DNA of 64,000 nucleotides from DATEPR01 sp036491115 (GCA_036491115.1 DASXCQ010000031.1:139367-203366), one strand, 5' to 3'; numbered from the stretch's first letter, positions 25,446 through 34,422 are shown. Notes: generated from the letters alone by a model not told the origin. Program-made: numbers and translations.

Positions 25446-26663
25446 ATGCCTGTGGCATGGGGGCTCGGCGAGAACCTGGCGCGCATTCGCAAGGCGCGCA
25501 ACCTGTCCCAGGAGGAACTGGCTGCCGCGGCCGGAGTGGCCGTGGACACCGTCGCCAGGATCGAACGTGGCGAACGGCAGACCACCCGCACCGCGACGCT
25601 GAACAAGCTGGCCACGGCATTGGCCGTGGAACCGTCGGTGTTGCTCGGCATCCTCCCGCCGCCACACGACTCCACCGGCGCCGACACAGCCGATTTGCGC
25701 CGCGCCATCACCGCATCCGCCGAAGTGCCGGGACTGGCCGACTTCACCGATCTGCGCGAGACAGTGCCGCTGGTCGAACTGCGCAGCACCCTTTATCACG
25801 CCTGGCAGGCCTACATCGCCGGCCGCCACCCGGAATTGCTGCACACCCTCCCACCCCTGCTCGCCGACGCGCACCGGTTGGTCTACGAGGCCAAGGGTGC
25901 CCGGCTCAACTCGGCCTATTCCGTCCTGTCCGGCGCCTATCGCCTCGGCGCCGGAACCGCAGGCCGATTCGGCTTGGACGATTTGGCGTTCATCGCAGCC
26001 GAGCGGGCCGTTCGCGCGGCACGCATGTCCGACGATCCGGACATCGGGGTCGCCGTGTCCACGCGTTATCTCGTGTGGGTGCTGGTACGGCAGGGTCGTA
26101 CCGCCGAGGCCGAGACCGTGGCGGTACGGATGGCGGAGCGGGTCGAGCCCCGGATGTCCGACCGGAACACCCGGGCATTGGGGGTTTTCGGGAATCTGCT
26201 GTTCAATGCCGCTTCGGCCGCTTTACGGGCGGACAAGGGCGGTCGGGCGGACGAGTTGTTGCGGGTGGCTCAGGCCGCTGCTGTTCGGTCGGGCCGGGAC
26301 GAGATGACCGAGGCGGGGATCTTCGGGCCACACATCGCGGCCATTCAGGGTGTGGATCAGGCTGTTCGGCTCGGGGACGCCGAGACCGCTCTGCGGTTGG
26401 CCGAGGCCGTGCCCTCCGCCAGTGGGCCGATGCCGGCTTTCTGGGAGGCCGGGCATCGCATTCATCTCGCTGCCGCTGCCGCGGAGTTGCGGCAGGAGCG
26501 GCGGGCTCTCTCATTGTTGGCCGAGGCTCGGGATCTGGCGCCGGATTGGGTGCGGTACCAGCCGCTCGGGGTGGCTGTGATGCGGGAGATCATCGACCGG
26601 GCCACTCGGCGGCGGAACGAGGAGTTCGCGGAGCTGGCCGAGCATTACGGGGTGCTTGCCTAG
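25446..26663 (+). CDS. XRE-family regulator with TPR-like helical domain
   Basis: 405 aa. Residues about 8-62 are a Cro/C1-type HTH (GENLARIRKARNLSQEELA, then VAVDTVARIERGERQT). The rest is all-helical with TPR-like repeats (for example GRTAEAETVAVRMAER and GDAETALRLAEAVPSA). This architecture is common in actinobacterial regulators that sense peptides or protein partners. I start it at ATG 25446, behind GGATGGGGGG, just before the HTH. In the second half (from about 26100) third codon positions shift from C to G/T (many GCT, CGG, TTG, GTT), unlike its first half. Regulation of the flanking ESX genes is plausible from position only. Confidence 0.85.
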   Translation: MPVAWGLGENLARIRKARNLSQEELAAAAGVAVDTVARIERGERQTTRTATLNKLATALAVEPSVLLGILPPPHDSTGADTADLRRAITASAEVPGLADFTDLRETVPLVELRSTLYHAWQAYIAGRHPELLHTLPPLLADAHRLVYEAKGARLNSAYSVLSGAYRLGAGTAGRFGLDDLAFIAAERAVRAARMSDDPDIGVAVSTRYLVWVLVRQGRTAEAETVAVRMAERVEPRMSDRNTRALGVFGNLLFNAASAALRADKGGRADELLRVAQAAAVRSGRDEMTEAGIFGPHIAAIQGVDQAVRLGDAETALRLAEAVPSASGPMPAFWEAGHRIHLAAAAAELRQERRALSLLAEARDLAPDWVRYQPLGVAVMREIIDRATRRRNEEFAELAEHYGVLA

Positions 26664-26847
26664 TCACTCGTCGTTGGCTCGTGGCCGTGCGGTTGTGGGG
26701 TCGGCACGGGCCCCTCCCTCCTTGTGGAGTGTTTGCGGGCTGGGTGTGAGGGAGCGGCCAGGAATGAACGACGATGAGCCCCAAGGACTGGGTTTGCCTC
26801 CGCCGAGCGAAGTCTCTCTCATGATCGACATGGCCGCCTGGCGGTAC

Positions 26848-26865
26848 TGTTGTGAGATCGCAACA
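26848..26865. promoter_or_regulatory. Dyad operator copy 1, TGTTG-N8-CAACA
   Basis: Inverted repeat TGTTG (26848-26852) and CAACA (26861-26865) with 8-bp spacing; a C/G pair extends each arm to 6 bp. An identical pair of arms follows exactly 20 bp downstream, so two sites lie on the same face of the helix. Confidence 0.65.
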
Positions 26866-26867
26866 GG

Positions 26868-26885
26868 TGTTGTAAAGTTCCAACA
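26868..26885. promoter_or_regulatory. Dyad operator copy 2, TGTTG-N8-CAACA
   Basis: Second copy, TGTTG (26868-26872) and CAACA (26881-26885), ending 4 bp before the chosen ATG at 26890. TAAAGT inside it (26874-26879) could be a -10 box, so a bound protein would cover the promoter and the start. Confidence 0.65.
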
Positions 26886-26889
26886 TGTC

Positions 26890-27408
26890 ATGATCACGTG
26901 GAACTTCCAGCTTCGACTGAACCGCGAACCCACGGAAGACGAGTTCGACGCCCTGTACGAGGCTGGTCTTTCGGATACCGGCATCGAGGGCACTCTCGTC
27001 GATGTCGATCGAGAGGCGCCATCGCTCATCGACGCGATCACCAGCGTTGTGGACCAGATCCGCGGGGTGCCGGGACTGCGCGCCGTGGGGCTGGAAACCA
27101 ACGACGCCGTGACACTGGCTGATGCTGCCCAACGACTGGGACGAAGGACTCCCGAAAGTCTTCGACTGCTCGCCGAAGGCCGACGGGGGCCCGGAGGCTT
27201 CCCGTCGGCGATGGTCGACACCGGGAAAATCCGCATCTACTCATGGGTCGAGATCGTGACGTGGCTTCGCGAAGCCCTGGGCGAGGACGTCCCGAAAGCA
27301 GATCACGAGTTGGTTCTTGCCGACCATGCCCTACGCCTGGCGGACGAAGCGCAACGCGGCGGGAAGGCGGACGTCGATGCGGTACGCCACCTGGTTGGTT
27401 GTTGCTAG
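26890..27408 (+). CDS. Small protein with MerR/excisionase-like HTH
   Basis: 172 aa from ATG 26890. Residues 1-70 are a compact alpha+beta domain of unknown type (MITWNFQLRLNREPTEDEFD; GLSDTGIEGT). Residues about 75-140 are a winged-helix of the HTH_17/MerR type: VTLADAAQRLGRTPES-like first helices, a wing with GGFPSAM, and the closing RIYSWVEIVTWLRE. The end is helical. Longer in-frame starts (ATG 26764 with AGG nearby, ATG 26821) exist, but the two tandem dyads at 26848-26885 look like regulatory DNA, which supports the short form; the 5' leader would then be very short. It may repress its own gene through these sites (inference). Confidence 0.68.
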   Translation: MITWNFQLRLNREPTEDEFDALYEAGLSDTGIEGTLVDVDREAPSLIDAITSVVDQIRGVPGLRAVGLETNDAVTLADAAQRLGRRTPESLRLLAEGRRGPGGFPSAMVDTGKIRIYSWVEIVTWLREALGEDVPKADHELVLADHALRLADEAQRGGKADVDAVRHLVGCC

Positions 27409-27585
27409 GGCTGGCGGTGCCACAGCCTGATCATTCGGCGCCGCGGACTCATCGAACTGCCGTGGGCCACTCCGCCCAACCCCAAGGGCCCGGTCGTGGC
27501 GGACGATCCGGTCCTCCTGCCGCGCCAGCTCTCGGAGCGCCCCCAGCACTGGAACCCAGCCACCAAAGACGGGAGAAATACCCAC

Positions 27586-30500
27586 GTGGCTGGCGGCCGT
27601 AGTCACCACAATCTGGCTGTGAGTTCTCCCGCGCCAGCACGCCGGGCGCCCATGCCTGAGCCGCAGGGCGAGATCATGCTGCAGTCGCCGCCGCTGCTGC
27701 CCAAGAGCAGCAACGCGGGTGCCATGCAGTTGATGTTCTTCCTGCCGATGATGCTCGGGATGGGCGCGATGTCGTTCATCTACATCGGCCGCGCCGGCGG
27801 GGCCATGACCTACATCTTCGGCGCGCTGTTCGTGTCATCGATGGTCGGCATGATCATCATGTCGCTGGCCAGAGGTGGCGCGGCCAAGAAGGCGCAGGTC
27901 AACGAGGAGCGCCGCGACTACCAGCGCTACCTGGGCGGACTCCGACAACGCGTACGTGAGATCGCCGAGCTGCAGCGGACCACCCTGAACGCCGCCGCGC
28001 CCGATCCGGCGGATCTCTGGGCCTTCGTCGACCGTGGCCGGCTGTGGGAACGCCGCCGGTCCGATCCGGACTTCGGGCAGGTCAGGGTGGGCAGTGGGCC
28101 GCAGCGGCTGGCCACGCCGCTCCGGGCGCCGCAGACCGTGCCGTTGGAGGACCTCGACCCGGTCTCGTCGACCGCGCTCCGGCACTTCATCCGCACCTAC
28201 TCGACGGTGCCGAACCTGCCCGTCGCCATCTCCATCCGCTCCTTCGCCTACGTCGACGTGAGCGGCGAGCGGGCCGGTGTGCTGAGCGCGATCCGCGCCC
28301 TGCTCGCGCAACTGGCCACCTTCCACTCCCCGGACGACCTGCGCGTCGCGCTCTGCATCGCCGCCGACCGGCACGCCGACTGGGACTGGGCGAAGTGGCT
28401 GCCGCACGCGCACGCCACCCCGACCCGCGAGGACGGCAGCACCGACGCCACCGGGCCGGCCCGGCTGGTCGCGGACAACCTGACCTCGCTGGCCAAGATC
28501 CTCGGTCCGGATCTGGGCGAGCGCCCGCCGTTCACCAGGGCGGGCGGCATGGGGTACGACTACCGGCACATCGTGGTGGTCGTGGACGGCGGTCGCACCT
28601 ACGGTGACCTGGCCATCGCGCCGGACGGCGGCCGCTACGCCGTCACCGTGCTGGACGTCAGCGGCGAGGCACCGCTGCACAACCCCGGCCCGAACACGCT
28701 CTGCCTGCACGTGTCCGGCGAGCGGATCGGCATGGTGGTCGGGTCGGGTGACGAGCAGCGCATCTCGTTCCTCGGGCAGCCGGACCGGTTCGACCCGGTC
28801 GCGGCCGAGGCGCTGTCCAGGCAGCTGATCCCGCTCTACCGGCCGGCGGCGGTGGTGTCCGAGTCGCCGATGGCCAACGCGCTGGGTCTGCCCGGACTGC
28901 TGGGCATCGGCGATCCACGTGACCTGGACACCGGCATCACCTGGCAGCGCAGGCCGCCGCGCAACCGGTTGCGCATCCCGATCGGCGTCGACCCGAGCGG
29001 CCGGCCGGTCGAGTTGGACCTCAAGGAGTCCGCCGAGGGCGGCATGGGGCCGCACGGGTTGATCATCGGCGCCACCGGGTCCGGCAAGAGCGAACTGCTG
29101 CGCACGCTCGTCGTCGGCATGGCGGCCACCCACTCGTCGGAGACGCTCAACCTCGCCCTCATCGACTTCAAGGGCGGCGCCACCTTCGCCGGCATGGCGG
29201 AACTGCCGCACACCTGCGCCGTGATCACCAACCTGTCCGACGAGCTGCCGCTGGTCGACCGGATGGGTGATGCCATCAACGGTGAAGTGGTGCGCCGGCA
29301 GGAACTGCTGCGCGCCGCCGGCAACTACGCCTCGGTCCGGGACTACGAGAAGGCCCGCGAGCAGGGTGCCGACCTGGCCCCGCTGCCCTCGCTGCTGGTG
29401 ATCATCGACGAGTTCAGCGAGCTGCTCTCGTCCCGGCCGGACTTCATCGACCTGTTCGTGATGATCGGCCGCCTGGGCCGCAGCCTGGGCATCCACCTGC
29501 TGCTCGCGTCGCAGCGGTTGGAGGAGGGCAGGCTGCGCGGCCTGGACTCGCATCTGTCCTACCGGGTCGGCCTGCGCACGTTCTCCGCGTCGGAGAGCCG
29601 GACCGTCCTCGGTGTCGCCGACGCCTACCAGCTCCCGCCGATCCCTGGCTCGGCGTTCCTCAAGTTCGACACCGAGTCGCTGGTCCGGCTGCGCGCCGCC
29701 TACGTGTCCGGCGAACTGCCGCCCAGGGGCGCGGCGGCCGCCGAACCGGGGCCGGGATCGAACGCCGTGCTGCCGTTCCACCTGGCACCGGTCAAGGAGG
29801 CGGCCCGCGAGCGGGTCACCGAGCCGATCAAGCCGGCGACGCTGGTACAGCCCGTGGCGGGCGGCGAGACGATCATGGCCGCGATGGTGTCCAGGTTGGT
29901 CGGCAAAGGCCCTGCCGCACACCAGATCTGGCTGCCGCCGCTGGACGAGCCGCCGACCGTCGACCACCTGCTGACCCCGCTGGGCGTCGACCCGGAACGC
30001 GGCCTGTGTCCGGTGGGCTGGGGCGGCAACGGGCGGCTGATCGTGCCGGTCGCGATCGTGGACAAGCCGTTCGAGCAGCGCCGCGACCTGCTGTGGGCCG
30101 ACCTGTCCGGCGCCTCCGGCCACGCCGTCGTGGTGGGCGCGCCGCAGAGCGGCAAGAGCACGCTGCTGCGGTCACTGGTGTCCGTCCTGGCGCTCACCCA
30201 CACGCCGGTGGAGGCCCAGTTCTTCCTGCTGGACATGGGCGGCGGCGCGCTCGGGCCGCTGGCCGGGCTACCGCACGTCAGCGGCTACGCCACCCGCACC
30301 GACGGACAGCGCTGCCGGCGGCTGGTCGCCGAGGTGGTCACCCTGCTGGCCCAGCGGGAACAGTTCTTCGCCGCCAACGGGGTGGACTCGGCGGCCGCGT
30401 TCCGGCAGCGTCGCGCCGAGTTCACCGAGGGCGAGGACGGCCGCGAGTTCGGCGACGTCTTCCTCGTCGTGGACGGCTGGACCACGCTGCGCCAGGAGTA

Positions 30501-31644
30501 CGAGCAGCTCGAGGAGGCCATCACCAACCTGGCCGCCCGCGGTCTCGGTTTCGGCGTCCACGTCATCGTGTCGGTGAACTGGTGGATGGGCATGCGGGCG
30601 CAGTTGCGCGACGCCATCGGCACCCGGTTCGAGCTGCGGCTGGGCGACCCGTCGGACTCGGTGATGGACCGCAGGGCCGCGCTGAACGTGCCCGAGGGCG
30701 CACCGGGCCGCGGCATCACCAAGGAGAAACTGCACTTCCTCACCGCGCTGCCCAGGATCGACGGCGACCAGCGGGCCGCCACCGCCGCGGCCGGCACCGT
30801 CGACATGGTCGCCAGGATCGGCGCGGCATGGCAGGGACCGAAGGCGCCACCGGTGCGGCTGCTGCCGATGCTCATCGAGCCGACCGCCGTCGCCGCCATG
30901 AACACCGCCACCGGGCGCGCGTTCCCGCTGGGCATCGCCGAGGCCGATCTCAAGCCGGTCTACCTGGACTTCGCCACCGACCCGCACTTCCTGGCGTTCG
31001 GCGACGTCGAGTCGGGCAAGTCCAACCTGTTGCGCACCATCGCCCGCGGCATCACGTCCGCCTACTCCCCCACCGAGGCCGCGATCATCGTGGTCGACTA
31101 CCGGCGTGGCCTGCTGGACGCGGTCGGCGGCGACCACCTGCTCGGCTACGCGGGCGCCGAGCCGGTGCTGTCCGGCCTGCTCACGGAGGTCGAGCAGGCC
31201 ATGCGGATGCGGCTGCCCGGCCCGGACGTGACCCGCGACCAGTTGCGCACCCGGTCCTGGTGGAAGGGTCCCGACCTGTTCGTGCTGGTCGACGACTACG
31301 AACTGGTCGCCACCTCCGGCCGCAACCCGCTGTCGGTGCTGCTGGAGTACCTGCCGCAGGCCAGGGACATCGGCCTGCACCTGATAGTCGCGCGGGGCAG
31401 CGGCGGCGCCGGCCGGGCGATGTTCGAGCCGACGCTGCAACGGGTCCGCGAGCTCGGGTCGCCGGGTCTGCTGCTGTCCGGTGACAAGGACGAGGGTGCG
31501 CTGATCGGCGACGTCAAACCCGGCCAGCAGCCGCCCGGCCGGGGCACGCTGGTCCGGCGGCGGCTCGGGTCGTCGCTGGTCCAGGTGACGTGGTCGGCGC
31601 CTGCCGAACTGCCCGTGGTGGCCAGCGGTGCGGCGCAGGCATGA
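27586..31644 (+). CDS. eccC: Type VII secretion ATPase EccC (fused EccCa/EccCb)
   Basis: 1352-aa motor of ESX secretion. Two membrane helices (about residues 46-94) precede a linker domain and three FtsK/SpoIIIE-type ATPase domains. D1: Walker A GATGSGKSE (about 495) and Walker B LLVIIDEFSE (about 605). D2: GAPQSGKST (about 850) with FLVVDGW, lacking the Glu of a usual Walker B. D3: GDVESGKSN (about 1138) with LVDDYE. D1 drives secretion and D3 or D2 pockets bind WXG100 C-termini (family knowledge). I chose GTG 27586, with GGGAGA nine bases upstream; GTG 27619 and ATG 27652 are alternatives. The WXG100 pair follows. Confidence 0.93.
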   Translation: MAGGRSHHNLAVSSPAPARRAPMPEPQGEIMLQSPPLLPKSSNAGAMQLMFFLPMMLGMGAMSFIYIGRAGGAMTYIFGALFVSSMVGMIIMSLARGGAAKKAQVNEERRDYQRYLGGLRQRVREIAELQRTTLNAAAPDPADLWAFVDRGRLWERRRSDPDFGQVRVGSGPQRLATPLRAPQTVPLEDLDPVSSTALRHFIRTYSTVPNLPVAISIRSFAYVDVSGERAGVLSAIRALLAQLATFHSPDDLRVALCIAADRHADWDWAKWLPHAHATPTREDGSTDATGPARLVADNLTSLAKILGPDLGERPPFTRAGGMGYDYRHIVVVVDGGRTYGDLAIAPDGGRYAVTVLDVSGEAPLHNPGPNTLCLHVSGERIGMVVGSGDEQRISFLGQPDRFDPVAAEALSRQLIPLYRPAAVVSESPMANALGLPGLLGIGDPRDLDTGITWQRRPPRNRLRIPIGVDPSGRPVELDLKESAEGGMGPHGLIIGATGSGKSELLRTLVVGMAATHSSETLNLALIDFKGGATFAGMAELPHTCAVITNLSDELPLVDRMGDAINGEVVRRQELLRAAGNYASVRDYEKAREQGADLAPLPSLLVIIDEFSELLSSRPDFIDLFVMIGRLGRSLGIHLLLASQRLEEGRLRGLDSHLSYRVGLRTFSASESRTVLGVADAYQLPPIPGSAFLKFDTESLVRLRAAYVSGELPPRGAAAAEPGPGSNAVLPFHLAPVKEAARERVTEPIKPATLVQPVAGGETIMAAMVSRLVGKGPAAHQIWLPPLDEPPTVDHLLTPLGVDPERGLCPVGWGGNGRLIVPVAIVDKPFEQRRDLLWADLSGASGHAVVVGAPQSGKSTLLRSLVSVLALTHTPVEAQFFLLDMGGGALGPLAGLPHVSGYATRTDGQRCRRLVAEVVTLLAQREQFFAANGVDSAAAFRQRRAEFTEGEDGREFGDVFLVVDGWTTLRQEYEQLEEAITNLAARGLGFGVHVIVSVNWWMGMRAQLRDAIGTRFELRLGDPSDSVMDRRAALNVPEGAPGRGITKEKLHFLTALPRIDGDQRAATAAAGTVDMVARIGAAWQGPKAPPVRLLPMLIEPTAVAAMNTATGRAFPLGIAEADLKPVYLDFATDPHFLAFGDVESGKSNLLRTIARGITSAYSPTEAAIIVVDYRRGLLDAVGGDHLLGYAGAEPVLSGLLTEVEQAMRMRLPGPDVTRDQLRTRSWWKGPDLFVLVDDYELVATSGRNPLSVLLEYLPQARDIGLHLIVARGSGGAGRAMFEPTLQRVRELGSPGLLLSGDKDEGALIGDVKPGQQPPGRGTLVRRRLGSSLVQVTWSAPAELPVVASGAAQA

Positions 31645-31649
31645 CCAGC

Positions 31650-31680
31650 TTGCCGTGGGGCCGATCGGTGTGGGTAATAG
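31650..31680 (+). promoter_or_regulatory. Possible promoter for WXG100 genes
   Basis: TTGCCG (31650-31655), 19-bp spacer, TAATAG (31675-31680), close to the vegetative sigma pattern, just after the eccC stop and about 120 bp before the first WXG100 start. It would let the abundant small substrates be made independently of eccC. Confidence 0.4.
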
Positions 31681-31710
31681 TGCCGCCAAGTCGACCGGCA
31701 CTTGTGCCGT

Positions 31711-31727
31711 GTGCCCACCTTGGGCAC
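31711..31727. promoter_or_regulatory. Dyad upstream of WXG100 pair
   Basis: GTGCCC (31711-31716) and GGGCAC (31722-31727) around a 5-nt centre, followed by TCTAGATT. Either an operator or a 5' leader hairpin for the first WXG100 gene, 77 bp upstream of its start. Confidence 0.4.
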
Positions 31728-31803
31728 GTTTCTAGATTCGTGGATGCCAGCGCCGGAGAGCACTTCGGCGACCTCAACCGAGGATGAAGGAGGTGGCCAA
31801 ACC

Positions 31804-32154
31804 GTGTCCAGCCCAGGTTTCTTGAGTGATTCCCAGGCCATGACCCGTGCGGTCACGGGGTTCGCGGAGTGCGCGGCGAACGCCAAGCAGACCATGAACA
31901 CACTGGAGGCTCAGCTCCAGGGGTTCCTGACCAGCTACAAGGGTGACCAGGCGACGGCGTTCTGGCAGCTCCACACCCAGTTGCAGGAGAAGATGACGCA
32001 GGCGAACCAGGAGATCGACACCATGTCGAACCTGGTCAACAGCAGCTTCCAGAACTACAACTCTGGTGACAGCCAGGCTGCGTCCACCATCAAGTCCCTG
32101 ACCGGTTCGGTCGACGCCGGTGGCGCCGTCCTCGGCCGGCTGACCGGCATCTGA
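31804..32154 (+). CDS. WXG100 protein, CFP-10-like partner
   Basis: 116 aa, GTG start 10 bp after a perfect AAGGAGG. Two long helices around a turn that reads SYKGDQ, so Tyr replaces the Trp of the W-x-G motif. The C-terminal helix is followed by YNSGD, a YxxxD export signal, which marks this as the signal-bearing (CFP-10-like) partner; the tail after it is longer than usual. Pairs with the next gene as the founding heterodimer of the ESX system (family knowledge). Confidence 0.88.
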   Translation: MSSPGFLSDSQAMTRAVTGFAECAANAKQTMNTLEAQLQGFLTSYKGDQATAFWQLHTQLQEKMTQANQEIDTMSNLVNSSFQNYNSGDSQAASTIKSLTGSVDAGGAVLGRLTGI

Positions 32155-32179
32155 CCGGCCGGAACGGAAAGGACAGACG

Positions 32180-32485
32180 ATGAGCGCCGATCAGATCAGC
32201 GTCCAGTTCAGCGCCCTGCAGCAGAGTGCGCAGCAGTTGCAGACCACGGCCAAGAACCTGACGGACCAGCTGGACCAGCTGAGCTCGAACCTGAACCCGA
32301 TCAGGCAGACCTGGTACGCCTCGAACAGCTCCGCGGGCGAGGCGGCCCAGCAGGCCGAGACGCGACTGCGCGCGGCCTCCGCCGACATCGTGAACATCAT
32401 CAACCAGTTCGGCGGCAAGGTCTCCGACGCGCACGACCTGCAGTACGCGCTGGAGCAGAAGAACACGAGCTACTTCGCCACCTGA
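32180..32485 (+). CDS. WXG100 protein, ESAT-6-like partner
   Basis: 101 aa, 25 bp after its partner, with AAAGGA ribosome site. Helix-turn-helix hairpin in which the turn reads TWYASNSS: Trp is kept but Ala stands at the Gly position. No YxxxD in the C-terminus (QYALEQKN), as expected for the partner that relies on the other subunit for export. Size and spacing fit the ESAT-6-like member of the pair. Confidence 0.87.
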   Translation: MSADQISVQFSALQQSAQQLQTTAKNLTDQLDQLSSNLNPIRQTWYASNSSAGEAAQQAETRLRAASADIVNIINQFGGKVSDAHDLQYALEQKNTSYFAT

Positions 32486-32585
32486 GCCGGTCCGTACAGC
32501 ACCCCGGCAGGCCGACACCCTGCAGTGCCGTGTGTCCAGAACACACGGCAGTCGTCGGCCTGCTGGGCGCGCGATGGGAGCTCTC

Positions 32586-33053
32586 ATGCCCGACCAGTCG
32601 TTCTTCGTCCACCTGCAGTCGCTGTTCAACTTCGCCGACGAACTGCAGACCCAACTCACCGGCATGTCCGCACCGGTCGACAAGCTGTCCACCCTGTCGG
32701 GCGCTCCGGTGCTGCTGGGTGACTTCGGTGAGGCCGGCGTGCTCGGCGCCAGCCACCAGGCCGCGATCGCCGAGATGGCCGAACTGCTCGGCCAGGTGCA
32801 GCAGGCCATCGACTTCGCGGAGAACGTCACCAAGACCGTCGCCACCGGCTACCAGCAGGCAGACCAGGACGTCGCGGGCGGCATGAAGGTGTCCCCGGTG
32901 GACAGTGTGTCGTCGACGACGGCGGCCGGCGTGCAGAGCGGTGTGTGGCAGGCGGCCTACGGCACCCACCACCCCACCGGCGGCGGCGGGCACTCGGGCG
33001 GCGGGCACTCCGGTGGTCAGGGCCACCATCACTCGGGATCGGGCGGGAGCTGA
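32586..33053 (+). CDS. ESX substrate with His/Gly-rich tail
   Basis: 155 aa. Residues 1-100 are helical, with no WXG, of the EspC/type VII target class, ending in an export signal YQQAD followed by QDVAGG. The last 35 residues are Gly/His/Ser-rich (HHPTGGGGHSGGGHSGG, then GHHHSG) and could bind Zn, Ni or Cu. ATG 32586 has GGGAG six bases upstream; an in-frame ATG 12 bp earlier is possible. Between the WXG100 pair and the PPE-like gene, one base from the latter. Confidence 0.75.
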   Translation: MPDQSFFVHLQSLFNFADELQTQLTGMSAPVDKLSTLSGAPVLLGDFGEAGVLGASHQAAIAEMAELLGQVQQAIDFAENVTKTVATGYQQADQDVAGGMKVSPVDSVSSTTAAGVQSGVWQAAYGTHHPTGGGGHSGGGHSGGQGHHHSGSGGS

Positions 33054-33054
33054 C

Positions 33055-34419
33055 ATGTCGGGCGAGGCTCGCACCAACTTCTCGCAGTACAGCCACCAGC
33101 AGCTGTACGCGATGCTCTACGCCGGCAACCCGGACACCGCCCGCAACGCCGGCGCGACGTGGAACGACACCGGCAACGCGCTGCACGACCAGGCCAACCA
33201 GTTGGCCAAGCAGCTCGACGGGTTCTCCCAGGACTGGCAGGGCGGTGCGGCCAACCAGTACCAGACGATGATGAACGACCTGATCGGCGGCATCCGCAAG
33301 GTCGCGGACACCGCGTACACGATGCGCAACCTCGCCTACGACGTGGCCGACGCGCAGGACACCGCGCGCGCCGAGATGCCGGCGCCGGTCGACGTGCCGG
33401 CGATCCCCCCGGCCACCCTGGCCCTGGCCAGCGCGCCGATCCAGGTGGACGCCGGCACGCCCGCGTCGGTCGTCGCGCAGATCCAGCAGGCCAGGTCGAG
33501 CGCCATCACGGCGGTGCAGGGCCAGCAGCAGGCGTCGGCGGCCGCCGACGCGGCGCAGGCCCAGGCCGTGCAGGTGATGACCACCCTGGCCAACGCCTAC
33601 GTGACCGCGCAGGACTCGATCCCGCCCGCTCCGGACGCGCAGACCGCGCCGAGCCTGGCGACCGTGTCCGGGGTCGACATGGGCGCGGACGCGGCCTCAC
33701 CGATCGGCACGGACGCGTCGCTCGTGTCGACGCCGATGACCGGCGACCTGTTCGGCACCCAGTCCGGCGATCTGACGGCACTGGCGGACCCGACGGCCGG
33801 CGACCCGACCTCCGGGCTCACCACGACGCCGGACCCCATGACGCAGCAGGACAATCCGCTCTTCGGCGGGATGTTCAGCGCCGGGGTGGCCGCCGCGTCG
33901 GCAGCGGTGTTCGGCCGGTTCGGGTCGCTGATCCCCAAGGTGCCCGGCTTCGCCACCAAGACAGGGAAGGGCGCGGGCGGAGCGGCGTCCACCGACAGCT
34001 CCACCGGTTCCACCGATACGCCGAAGCTGGGCGACCGGCTGGCCGCCGCGGGTGGCGGCGGCGCGAAGATCGGTGGCGGCGGCGGGATCGGTGGTCTGAA
34101 GGGCGGCGGCGTCGGTGTCGGCGGGGTGGGTGGCGCTTCGACACCGACGCCGTCGGCCAGTCCGGCGGCGTTGGGCGCGGGCAACGTGAGCGGTGACGTC
34201 GCGGCCGGTGTCGCCGGCGCCGCGGGTGCTGCCGCGCGGAGCGCCACCGGCATGCCGATGATGCCCATGATGCCGATGGGCGGAATGATGGGCTCGGACA
34301 TGGGCGGCGGCCGCCGGGTGCCGCCGTGGCTGGTGGAGACCGAGGACGTGTGGGGCGAGTCGTCCGCGGTGGCGCCCACGGTGATCGGTGAGGACCCGGC
34401 ACAGGGCTGGCTGGGCTGA
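33055..34419 (+). CDS. PPE-like/WXG-type ESX substrate
   Basis: 454 aa. The first roughly 185 residues are a long helical bundle with W-x-G in DWQGGAANQY, followed by a YxxxD signal (YDVAD), as in PPE or EspB-type proteins. Residues about 190-280 are a disordered acidic part; 280-400 are very Gly/Ala-rich with a run of Met (GMPMMPMMPMGGMM). The conserved C-terminal block VPPWLVETEDVWGE followed by an acidic end is shared by many actinobacterial ESX PPE-like proteins. Probably secreted or exposed on the surface as a partner of the preceding small protein. Confidence 0.78.
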   Translation: MSGEARTNFSQYSHQQLYAMLYAGNPDTARNAGATWNDTGNALHDQANQLAKQLDGFSQDWQGGAANQYQTMMNDLIGGIRKVADTAYTMRNLAYDVADAQDTARAEMPAPVDVPAIPPATLALASAPIQVDAGTPASVVAQIQQARSSAITAVQGQQQASAAADAAQAQAVQVMTTLANAYVTAQDSIPPAPDAQTAPSLATVSGVDMGADAASPIGTDASLVSTPMTGDLFGTQSGDLTALADPTAGDPTSGLTTTPDPMTQQDNPLFGGMFSAGVAAASAAVFGRFGSLIPKVPGFATKTGKGAGGAASTDSSTGSTDTPKLGDRLAAAGGGGAKIGGGGGIGGLKGGGVGVGGVGGASTPTPSASPAALGAGNVSGDVAAGVAGAAGAAARSATGMPMMPMMPMGGMMGSDMGGGRRVPPWLVETEDVWGESSAVAPTVIGEDPAQGWLG

Positions 34420-34422
34420 GCC

